Assembly: GCA_031271475.1 (NCBI GenBank)
Contig: JAISVP010000176.1
Location: 1-7,793 of the forward strand
Length of the DNA: 7,793 nt
From: Oscillospiraceae bacterium
GTDB taxonomy: Bacteria; Bacillota; Clostridia; Oscillospirales; Ruminococcaceae
Direction: 5' to 3'
Part shown: positions 1 to 7,600 of the stretch, in pieces
How the letters are laid out: every line of letters starts with the position of its first letter
Position numbering within the stretch: the stretch's first letter is position 1
Notes under the pieces: model-generated
Database searches by the model: none
Told to the model about the DNA's origin: nothing
The model's input: the letters and a program-made list of their open reading frames with translations, nothing else
Position numbers and translations under genes: made by a program

Positions 1-1
1 A

Positions 2-1165
2 ACTCCCACAGGTTTTACGGCTCAGATTGCTGAATCCGCACAGTTTGAATATATGCTTATAGGGGTTGTTTCCATAATCGCGGCTACTGTGCTTATGTAT
101 CTGTTTAACAGACATCTTACAAAGCCGCTTAAGTCTATCATAAAACGGGTGGACAGTTATGCGGGCGGGGATTTTGCCGTTGGAGCCCGTTCCAATGCTC
201 AGGGGGATGCGGGTGAAATAGAACGCGGACTGTCTGAGATTGGTGTATCCCTTGCTATAAACGAGTATGAAACCAAGACTGTGGTCAAGTCTTATTACAG
301 GTTTGTTCCCCGCGGAGTTGAGAAAATCTTCAAACGTGCCGGAATTACAGAAATAAACAGCGGGGACGTCGTATCGTCAACGGACAATTTGTGTGTTCTG
401 TCTGTTGAAAATAAAGAGGAAATACAAAATGCCAAGGATGACGGCGGGTTTATGGAGTTCGTTAATACCTGCTTCTCTAAAGTCTGTGAAAGTCTTACGG
501 ACAGCGGCGGTCTGCTTTTATCCGGGGATTTTGACCTGTCGGCATTGCCGGTGCTGTTTACCGGAGAGTTAGGGGCGGAAGCGGGTGTGAAGTTTGCTCT
601 TGACCTTACCGGGATGACTGACAGCTGGAGCGGCAGGGAAAATACACAGCCGGACTTCTTTGTTATGCTCCATAACGCAAAGTTTTTATACGGCATTGCC
701 GGTACCGATGAGAAGGCTTTTCCGTTCCTGTCTTCAAGCGAAATGAACTTCTTAAGTTCGTATTCAAGGCAGTTGTGTTCGCTTGGGGCACGGGTTGTGA
801 TGACTGAAAAATTCTATAACGCATTGCCGGAAAATACGCCCTATTCCGCAAGGTTTATCGGGTTTGTTTCTTCAAGGAACAGCAGGCATTGCTATAAGCT
901 TTACGAGCTTTTAGACTGTTATACCGATGCGGAAAAACTTCTGCGCAAGCGGTATGACGAACGCTTCCAAAAAGCTATTACTATGTTCCTTAAAAACGAT
1001 TTCTACTTGGCGCGCAGTGAGTTTTCCGCAATCCTGCGTTCAAATCCCGGTGACGGCGCCGCAAGGTGGTATATATTCGCCTGTGAGCATTTCTTTAACA
1101 GCAGTGATTTGTCTAAAGCTACTTACGATCTGTTCGGGATTGACGAGAGTTTGGTTAACAGTTAA
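2..1165 (+). CDS. HAMP / degenerate class III adenylate-cyclase-like membrane protein (5' truncated)
   Basis: The reading frame is open from the first complete codon at base 2, so the gene begins upstream; the ATG at 53 lies inside a transmembrane helix and is not a credible start. Counting from the first in-window codon (387 residues): an extracytoplasmic end (1-17), a transmembrane helix (18-36), a HAMP-like segment with the conserved KPL proline and a GGDF turn (about 37-90), then YYRFVPRG (98-105), which matches the linker typically found before class III cyclase domains (RFVPREF-like). The cyclase-like fold runs to about 305 and ends in YKLYELLD. A helical tail (308-366) has a TPR-like pattern of the kind that follows many such cyclases. 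Key residues look degenerate: the first metal-binding Asp position reads Val (about 135), and the N-x-x-x-R motif keeps Asn249 but has Ser in place of Arg. It is therefore probably a pseudo-cyclase sensor or scaffold at the inner face of the membrane. The family is fairly sure; loss of activity is inferred. Confidence 0.75.
   Translation, partial: TPTGFTAQIAESAQFEYMLIGVVSIIAATVLMYLFNRHLTKPLKSIIKRVDSYAGGDFAVGARSNAQGDAGEIERGLSEIGVSLAINEYETKTVVKSYYRFVPRGVEKIFKRAGITEINSGDVVSSTDNLCVLSVENKEEIQNAKDDGGFMEFVNTCFSKVCESLTDSGGLLLSGDFDLSALPVLFTGELGAEAGVKFALDLTGMTDSWSGRENTQPDFFVMLHNAKFLYGIAGTDEKAFPFLSSSEMNFLSSYSRQLCSLGARVVMTEKFYNALPENTPYSARFIGFVSSRNSRHCYKLYELLDCYTDAEKLLRKRYDERFQKAITMFLKNDFYLARSEFSAILRSNPGDGAARWYIFACEHFFNSSDLSKATYDLFGIDESLVNS
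1154..1165 (+). other. VNS-stop terminal motif (first of four)
   Basis: The last codons read GTT AAC AGT TAA. The same Asn-Ser codons (AAC AGT) end the next two genes at 2389-2400 and 4615-4626, and occur one codon before the stop of the fourth gene at 7715-7729. The DNA is also an odd-centred palindrome, TTAAC-A-GTTAA. Whether it acts as a protein tag or a DNA site, or is coincidence, is unknown. Confidence 0.4.
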
Positions 1166-1176
1166 TAAATTTACGG

Positions 1177-1183
1177 GGCGGTG
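1177..1183 (+). promoter_or_regulatory. Weak ribosome binding site for the MORN-protein gene
   Basis: GGCGGTG differs from the ideal GGAGGTG at one base and lies 5 bases before the ATG at 1189. The spacing supports that start. The site is weaker than those of the third and fourth genes, and the 23-bp gap after the upstream stop suggests co-transcription with it. Confidence 0.5.
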
Positions 1184-1188
1184 AAAAG

Positions 1189-2400
1189 ATGAGACAGTTC
1201 TTCAGAACGGTGCTTGGTGTTGTAACATCAAAGCTGTTGTCAGTCTGGATGGTTGTCCGCAATGTCTTCAGACCCGTTTGGTGGCAGACTGTAATATTTG
1301 CCCGCGTCAGAGATTTTTTTGTTAATGTCTTTGACGTCAAACCTAAGCATAAAAGAGATTATTACAGGGTTTTCGGATGGCTTGTAAGTAAAAGACTGGC
1401 GTTTGCCGTTATTATCTGTTTAGGCGCTCTGAGTGTTATGTATATATTCCTTCTGTCTCCGGCAGCTCCGGGCAAGGGAATGAATACCGGACTGCCTGTT
1501 TACAGCTACAGGTCTATACCGCTGAGATTCGTAAAAGGTGAAGTCCGGATAAAAGCCAGAAGCGGCTATATTGCTTATTCCGGTGCGGTTGACGGCGGTG
1601 TGGTCAGAGGTCAGGGCAAACTCTTTGCCCGCGACGGTACTGTGGTTTACGAAGGTATGTTCGATAACAATATGTATAACGGTAAAGGTAAGTTCTATTA
1701 CCCGACCGGGGAATTAAGGTATGACGGTGATTTTGCCGACAATCTTTATCAGGGTGCGGGGAAAGAGTACAGAAAATCCGGGTCGCTTTGGTATGACGGT
1801 GAGTTTATTGCGGGTTTGCGCAGCGGCGCCGGGATGCTTTACAATCCGTCCGGTACGCTGATTTATACCGGGGCGTTCCGGGAAGGGGAAATTGTTTACA
1901 GTCAGCTGCTTGGGAAAGCCGCTTCGGATGTCGCCGCAATGTATACCGGTATGCGGAAGGTTTACTACAGTGATACGGAATACTGTGTGGAACTCAGTGA
2001 AATTGACGCTATGTATTCGGCGGACGCTCAGCAGGATTCCCTTGATGCCGAACTGACGGTCAATAATGTCACGGTTATCCGCGATTCGATATTTATAGGA
2101 AGCAAACAGCTTAGGGATATTGATTCCATTACCGCTTATTTCGGAACTCCCGATTACCACGGTGAGGCATTGGTCAATCTGACGGAAGCGGCGGCGACTG
2201 TGTTTATTAACGATGAGAATAAAGTCCCGCCTGTAAGAATGAATAAGACAGCGGACTTTGACGATGTGTTTAATGTGACGGGTTATGATAAAAATTACAG
2301 TGTGTATGTGTTTGCTTATAAGGTTGACGGGCTTATGTATACCTTCTACTGTACTTCGTCAGCTTCACAGAATTTCTTTATGTATTCTATTAACAGTTAA
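1189..2400 (+). CDS. Membrane-anchored MORN-repeat protein
   Basis: This 403-residue protein has an aromatic, amphipathic N-terminal region (1-50), a basic stretch (51-69) and one clear transmembrane helix (about 70-89). The positive residues before the helix predict that the rest lies outside the cytoplasm. Residues 130-235 hold MORN repeats with the Y-x-G-x-F ... G-x-G pattern: YSGAV (130), YEGMF (154), YDGDF (178), YDGEF (202) and a partial YTGAF (226), at a regular 24-residue period. The C-terminal part (about 250-403) is beta-rich and not recognised; it contains a GTPDYHG turn near 319. MORN repeats commonly mediate membrane or protein contacts; no enzyme domain is attached here. It follows the pseudo-cyclase gene by 23 bp, suggesting one operon. 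It ends in INS. The MORN call is confident; the role and topology are inferred. Confidence 0.8.
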   Translation: MRQFFRTVLGVVTSKLLSVWMVVRNVFRPVWWQTVIFARVRDFFVNVFDVKPKHKRDYYRVFGWLVSKRLAFAVIICLGALSVMYIFLLSPAAPGKGMNTGLPVYSYRSIPLRFVKGEVRIKARSGYIAYSGAVDGGVVRGQGKLFARDGTVVYEGMFDNNMYNGKGKFYYPTGELRYDGDFADNLYQGAGKEYRKSGSLWYDGEFIAGLRSGAGMLYNPSGTLIYTGAFREGEIVYSQLLGKAASDVAAMYTGMRKVYYSDTEYCVELSEIDAMYSADAQQDSLDAELTVNNVTVIRDSIFIGSKQLRDIDSITAYFGTPDYHGEALVNLTEAAATVFINDENKVPPVRMNKTADFDDVFNVTGYDKNYSVYVFAYKVDGLMYTFYCTSSASQNFFMYSINS

Positions 2401-2529
2401 GGGACTTCCCGGCTCCCGGCCCGCCGAAGGGCATAAAATGAAATTTTATGCCCGTTGACGCGAAGCGTCAACAGTTTCGGGCTTTGCCCGAAACTTCGGC
2501 GGGGAGTTCCGGCAGGCGGCTGGGAACCC
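2401..2529. repeat. Structured intergenic repeat, copy 1 (three abutting hairpins in an outer stem)
   Basis: It begins right after the upstream stop codon. Three perfect hairpins follow with no spacer: 2429-2453 (11-bp stem GGGCATAAAAT, loop GAA), 2454-2472 (8-bp stem GTTGACGC, loop GAA) and 2473-2495 (10-bp stem AGTTTCGGGC, loop TTT). They are enclosed by a stem pairing CCCGCCGA (2420-2427) with TCGGCGGG (2496-2503), and more loosely by 2401-2417 with 2515-2529, for example TTCCC with GGGAA. The result is a four-way-junction, cloverleaf-like fold. Bases 2421-2470 match 7744-7793 at 46 of 50 positions, so it is a dispersed element. No T-tract follows, so it is not a standard intrinsic terminator. 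It could be a REP/MITE-like element or a processed RNA structure. The rest of the gap (2530-2589) shows only the ribosome binding site of the next gene; I see no convincing promoter. Confidence 0.85.
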
Positions 2530-2578
2530 CATGCGGAACCCAAACGGCGAATCGGTAAGGAAAACGGTGTAAAAAAAT

Positions 2579-2584
2579 AGGAGG
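2579..2584 (+). promoter_or_regulatory. Ribosome binding site for the TolC-like gene
   Basis: A perfect AGGAGG lies 5 bases before the ATG at 2590, following an A-rich stretch (2571-2577). It fixes the start so that the protein begins with a normal signal peptide. Confidence 0.8.
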
Positions 2585-2589
2585 CGGTT

Positions 2590-4626
2590 ATGAAGGTCTG
2601 GAAAACATTTAGGAAAATAACGGCGGTACTGTTGGCAATTGTGGCAATGGCGGCAGTACAGTGCTTTCCGCAGGTCTGTTCGGCTGTCTCCAATAAGATG
2701 TTTTATGTGTCGCAGGCACAGTCTTTGGCATTGGCTGACAGTGAAGACATAAAAAAGATTTACAATGAGATTTTCCTTAAGAAAATGAAGTATACGGAGG
2801 CTGTCAGCGGTATACAGGCAAAGGCGAAAAACAAAGGTACTTTCAGATGGACGCCGCTTTTGTCTTTTAAATTTCCTCAGCCGCTTAATTACATAGAGGA
2901 TTATGAGCTGACTATGAAACCTGCCGCTTTAACGGCTGAAATTACTGTATTGCAGCATAAAATGAATGATATGCGGTTTGATGTCATTGATAAGGTTAAC
3001 AGGGCTTTTTTTGATGTTTATACCGCACAGGAAAAGATGCTGTTTAACGGGCAAATCCTCGCACTTACAAAGACTGAACTCAGCCGTAATAAAGCAAGGC
3101 TTGCTGTCGGGATGGCAAAACAGACCGATATTGACACGGCGGAGAAATCTGTTAAAAAACTTACCGAGGATGTGTCAACTTTAAAACGCGAATTTGAACT
3201 GGCTAAAGAGGAACTCAGTGATACGGTTAAACTGAACTTAACAACCGGGTATACATTCGCTTCGCCGATACAGACGGCGGATATAAAACGTCAGAATCTC
3301 GATGGCATAATTACCCATGCCCTTAATAACGACCAGTTGGTTTATGAAACACGTATAGCTGAATCTACCGCGCTCATGGGACTAAATCACGGTGAACGCC
3401 TTATGCGCGAGCAGTACGGGTCACAGATGAATCTGATAAATCCTTTTATCAGTGCGTTCAAAAACGGAAAGGATGTGGACAAGGCGGTCTTTAAAATGGA
3501 ATATGACCGGATGCTTAAGTCTTTCGATAAGCCGTGGGACTCTGAGTTCAGAATCCTGTTTTGGTCGTTTTCCAAGGAGTTCCTTAAAGGCGAAATCAGC
3601 GGTACGCGTTATGTCGAAGACGAAATGTTCGGCGTTTATAACCTGTGTATGGAATATGCCGCCGCCAGAAAAGAACGTGAGGATGCACAGAAAGCATTGG
3701 AAAAACAGATACGGTCGGAGTATGAGGCTCTTGTTACTATTAAAAATGCCGCGTTTTCTATGATTGAAACACAGAAAAACGCCCTTTTGCAGATGGACAG
3801 AGCGGCGGCTCTTAACAGGATCGGAAAGGCTGAATTCGATGAAGTAAAGGAAAAACAGACCGATTATCAGACAATTCAGATAGATGTACTTGATGCTATG
3901 GCCGTGTACAATGAATCTCTTTCAGCGTTTGACAGACTCACCTGCGGTGCGGTTACCGCATTGCTCAGAGGTGAGGATTTGAGCAAAGACGCCGGAACAG
4001 CCGGGTTAAGTATTCCCGGTGAGGACGCTTTCTATTATATCTATAATGATGTTGCGGATCTTACTTTTGTGTTCGGATTGGATATTCCAAGAGATTATGA
4101 GCCGGAAATAACTCATTATGAAATATGGTATGAAGGTGTGCAGATCGGGACAAGGTCTCCTATAGCCGCCGCCATTAAGCATTTAACGCTTGTGAATGCG
4201 GAAAGTGATTTTTTAACCGTAAGAGTTTTTAACGGCGATGATTTCGTTGGGGAATGTGAAGTCGATACTGCCGTACCGCGTGAAAAATTGCCTATAGAAA
4301 AAACATCGGCTGAGGAAGAAGTTCCGGCGGAAAGTACGGCGGGGACTTATGAGGTTATTACGGAAACGGTCGGCGGAGTCAGCACTTCCTCAATACAGAT
4401 GAATTTTGACGCGGCGTCCGGCATTGCGTTTTATAAAATTACTTACGGGGAGAAAGATGTGTTTAAGTCTGAGCTTACGCCCGCAAGTGATAAATTCACA
4501 TACTTAACATTGCTGATTTCAGCTCTTGACAGGGCTAAGATTGAGTTTTACGGACAGAATAAAGAGTCTTTGGGACAGGGGCGTTTCGATACACTTACGC
4601 AGGAGATAATTAAGGTTAACAGTTAG
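2590..4626 (+). CDS. Exported TolC-family-like alpha-hairpin protein with two C-terminal beta domains
   Basis: This 678-residue protein starts with a signal peptide (basic MKVWKTFRK, hydrophobic 10-24, possible cleavage after C-S-A at 30-32). Cys25 is preceded by Gln, so a lipoprotein is unlikely. Two helical halves follow with the TolC/outer-membrane-efflux pattern: 39-219, with VNRAFFDVYTAQE (136-148) and a G-x5-D turn at AVGMAKQTDID (172-182); and 236-453, with RIGKAEFDEVKEKQ (410-423) and YNESLSAFDRLTCG (440-453). The two long amphipathic hairpins are typical, but the beta-strand segments that form the barrel in true TolC look short, and the second half has an insertion (about 276-317). 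Residues about 480-560 and 598-668 are two related beta-rich modules, each ending F/C-x-V/F-D-T, not expected in TolC. No transporter or adaptor gene is adjacent; the next gene encodes a long surface protein 43 bp on. It ends in VNS. The helical fold is fairly sure; a channel role is doubtful. Confidence 0.7.
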   Translation: MKVWKTFRKITAVLLAIVAMAAVQCFPQVCSAVSNKMFYVSQAQSLALADSEDIKKIYNEIFLKKMKYTEAVSGIQAKAKNKGTFRWTPLLSFKFPQPLNYIEDYELTMKPAALTAEITVLQHKMNDMRFDVIDKVNRAFFDVYTAQEKMLFNGQILALTKTELSRNKARLAVGMAKQTDIDTAEKSVKKLTEDVSTLKREFELAKEELSDTVKLNLTTGYTFASPIQTADIKRQNLDGIITHALNNDQLVYETRIAESTALMGLNHGERLMREQYGSQMNLINPFISAFKNGKDVDKAVFKMEYDRMLKSFDKPWDSEFRILFWSFSKEFLKGEISGTRYVEDEMFGVYNLCMEYAAARKEREDAQKALEKQIRSEYEALVTIKNAAFSMIETQKNALLQMDRAAALNRIGKAEFDEVKEKQTDYQTIQIDVLDAMAVYNESLSAFDRLTCGAVTALLRGEDLSKDAGTAGLSIPGEDAFYYIYNDVADLTFVFGLDIPRDYEPEITHYEIWYEGVQIGTRSPIAAAIKHLTLVNAESDFLTVRVFNGDDFVGECEVDTAVPREKLPIEKTSAEEEVPAESTAGTYEVITETVGGVSTSSIQMNFDAASGIAFYKITYGEKDVFKSELTPASDKFTYLTLLISALDRAKIEFYGQNKESLGQGRFDTLTQEIIKVNS

Positions 4627-4656
4627 GAACCGGCAATGGGCTGAATTTGAAAAACC

Positions 4657-4665
4657 GGAGGTGAT
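4657..4665 (+). promoter_or_regulatory. Strong ribosome binding site deciding the start of the fourth gene
   Basis: GGAGGTGAT is a nine-base match to the anti-Shine-Dalgarno sequence. It overlaps the GTG at 4661 and the ATG at 4664, so neither can be used with this site. The ATG at 4670 is correctly spaced, 8 bases after GGAGG. Confidence 0.85.
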
Positions 4666-4669
4666 GTGT

Positions 4670-7600
4670 ATGCGTAAAACTAAAAAAAGAATGCTTGTTT
4701 TCAGTATTGTGTCAGCGGCGGTTATTGCGGGAGTTATTTTTGCCTTGACTATGGCTAATGCTTTGTGGGATGAGGCGGCGGCGGTGCACATAGTTCCGGG
4801 GGATATAGACAATTCCACGCTTGCTGTCGGTACGCATTTAATACACCTCAAAGGCGTTACGGAAAAAATTTATGAGATTGCTAACGAATCAGCCGCAGAA
4901 TCCGGGCAGGGCAGTGTGTTTTACAAGTCGGAGCTTATGGGCGGTACATGGTGTGATATTACCGCGGCGACTGGTATTGCGGCAATTGCCGACGGTACGG
5001 ACGGGGAGCACAAACCTGTGGATGATTCGGTTATAGCCGCACTCTTCTTTACTCACCATACAAAATCGGACGGCGTAACTTATGACTTAAGAAACGGGCG
5101 GCCGGTCAGTCCGTTTGATATTTATCCGGTTTATGACCTTGAAAGTATGGAAGAGCTTGCGCCGCTTAAAATGCAGTATGATCTGTATAAGGAAATGCAG
5201 GAGGATTCCCGGCAGGGTAAAAGTAAAATCGAACGTATAGCGCTTTTTTTCCAGACCGATGTCACCAATGCTGTAACAGACCGATGTGATACCGAGATAG
5301 GCAGTTTGCAGGCGTATTATACGGCAATATCGGGAAGAGGCGCTCCGGGCAATGAACTTGACGCGGTGCAGTCTGTAATGGACGCTTCGGATGCTACAAG
5401 ACGTGCGGAAGTTTTTACGATTTTAGAAAGAACTCTTACGGCTTATGCCGAGGAATTGCAGTCCGTTTCGGATACCGCTTCCGAAGATGAGGATGGGGAA
5501 GATACTGTTACGGAAGGCACGGGGCCGGATATGAGCCTTGTGGGTGCTGTCAATGAAAGCTTATCCAATGTGCAGACATCTCTGATTGAAGCACAGGGTA
5601 AAATGATGAGTGAAGGCACAACCGCCTCTTCCGCAATTTATTACAAATGGGCAGGCGGTTTGATTGCTCACGCAAATTCAAACGACTATACCGGATGTGA
5701 CGGTGATGTGCGCAGTCTTGCGGCGCTTCAGAGTATACTGGGCGATTCCGTTCTGGATTCCGCGTCCGAACTCCAGCTGCTTGACAGCGATTTAATACCA
5801 AGGGCGACTCAGATGTATACGGCGGGGCTTTCCGCAGGTGAGAATGCGGAATATAAAGCCGCGGCGACCCGGAATTCCGTGGGGGCGGTGCTTAATACCA
5901 TTGCCCAAAGCAATACGGATTCCGTGGACAGTTACAGAGCCGAACTGGAACTTTTCATTGACGCTAAAACCCGGCGTATGCTCCCTGCCAACGCGGCGGA
6001 TTATATTGCTCAGCGGCTTACGCTGACTGCGGACTGGTATAAAACGGTTAAAAATGACAATTTTAAGTGGTATCTTGATAACAGTATACAGCAGCATATT
6101 GAGTTCCTTACAAGACTGCTCAGTGACCTTAAGGCATTGATGGGTGAGAACGAATTGGACGGGCTATTAACGGAAAAAAGCGCCTTGCAAACCGAGTACA
6201 AGTCAGCTCTTGACGGCAATAATCTTGCGAAAGCTCAGGAGATTGAGGAACGTATAAATGCTGTTGACGGACAGATTTCCGCAATAGAAAATGAACTGTA
6301 TGCACAGATTGCCAAGCTCCAAAAAGATATAGCGGATCTGAAAGATTCTGCCGGAAACAATGAGGAACGTATCCGTAATCTTGAGACTGAACTGGCGGGT
6401 CTGCGTTCGGGACTGTCGGACGGGTCGCTCGGCAATAAGCTTGCGGATTTAAGAAGTTCCGTGTTTGACGGCATAAATGACGGCAATCTAAGCGGCGTGA
6501 CAAACGGTTTGGACGCATTGGGGGATTTGCTGGATATGAATTCCAAACTGGCATTTCCCGTGCTTAAGGACATCTACGGCGAATTGCTTAAAAAATCCGG
6601 ACGTGACGGAATTGATACTTTCAATTCCGCAATTGAAAAAGCCGAAGAGCTTATTATGGAAAATAAAATCCCGTATGAAACCGCAATGTCCGGCGGGACT
6701 GACGGTGATACCTTACTTGGGATTGCGGAGGACTTTCTTGCGGGTTCCGGCGGTACGGGCGGCAGCGGCACAGCGGGTAATATTTTCGGTGATACTTCCG
6801 GTAATACTTCCGGTAATACTTCCGGTAGTACTCCGGGTGGTTCCGGACTCAGCGATGCTTTGTCGGCTGCCGATGATTTGATTGACGGTTTGCGCACGGC
6901 CGGGAATGACGCGAGAAATTCGGGAGATACAGACGCGGCACGGGATCTTTACGGTCTGTATGACGAACTCGAAAACGCTTCGGATAAATTAAAAGCCGAC
7001 AGCGGAAACGGACAGCTGCTTGCGGATTTAAACAGTGCCGTTGACAAAGCCCGGCAAGCTCTTGGCGAGAGTCCCTACGGTGACGGGTCAGATGGGGACG
7101 GTTCAGACGGCGATGATTCCGGCGGTGACGGTTCCGGCGGCGATGGTTCAGATGGTGACGGTTCTGACGGTGACAGCTCCGGCGGCGGTTCCGGTGGTGT
7201 GTCCCGATTGGGCGATCCGTTCGGGTCTGATTTGAATGCTAATAAAAATGCCGCCGCACTTGCGCTTGCGCTGAGTGATTATGCCGGACAGACCGGTGAT
7301 AAGGATATTGCCGCTCTCGCACAGGCGAAAACTGCCGGCGAGTACAATACCGGCAATGTGTTTGTATTCCCTAAAATCAGAAATACGGATGAAATCTATA
7401 TACCCGTGACGGCAATAGCTAAATTTGCACGAATGCGTTACGTATGGAACAGAAATTTAAGTCAGGCTGTCTTAACCTCAGGTGTGGAATACTACGCGTT
7501 TTCTTCTTACTCCTCAAAGGTTATACGAAGCAGGAACAGTAAGGAAACCGAGGATATGACGGACGCGGCAAGATTCCGGGCGGCAGTTTATATTCCGGAA

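Noticed and set aside
2455..2460. TTGACG as a -35 promoter box
   Set aside because: It is part of a hairpin stem, and no -10-like sequence lies 16-18 bases downstream.
2429..2500. Intrinsic terminator
   Set aside because: The hairpins are strong, but none is followed by a run of T residues, so Rho-independent termination is not supported, though some effect on transcription is possible.
2401..2529. tRNA, riboswitch or CRISPR reading of the cloverleaf-like repeat
   Set aside because: Stem lengths and 3-base loops do not fit a tRNA and there is no T-loop consensus; I recognise no riboswitch core. There are no direct repeats with unique spacers as a CRISPR array needs.
2397..2693. Minus-strand open frame across the spacer and the start of the TolC-like gene
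   Set aside because: It overlaps the palindromic repeat and the signal-peptide region of a well-supported plus-strand gene, and its product shows no recognisable domain.
4661..4669. GTG 4661 or ATG 4664 as the start of the surface-protein gene
   Set aside because: Both lie within the GGAGGTGAT ribosome binding site; ATG 4670 is properly spaced and gives a normal basic N-terminus.
6574..6897. Minus-strand Pro-rich open frame
   Set aside because: The PEVLPEVLPEV pattern is the antisense shadow of the 12-bp Gly-rich coding repeat on the plus strand.
7079..7198. RTX toxin or dockerin calcium motif
   Set aside because: The units are pentapeptides without the GGxGxDxUx nonapeptide spacing or the paired DxDxDG-helix of dockerins.
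7035..7235. Plus-strand Val/Thr/Ala-rich open frame in another frame
   Set aside because: It is the frame-shifted reading of the 15-bp GDGSD repeat inside the large surface-protein gene.
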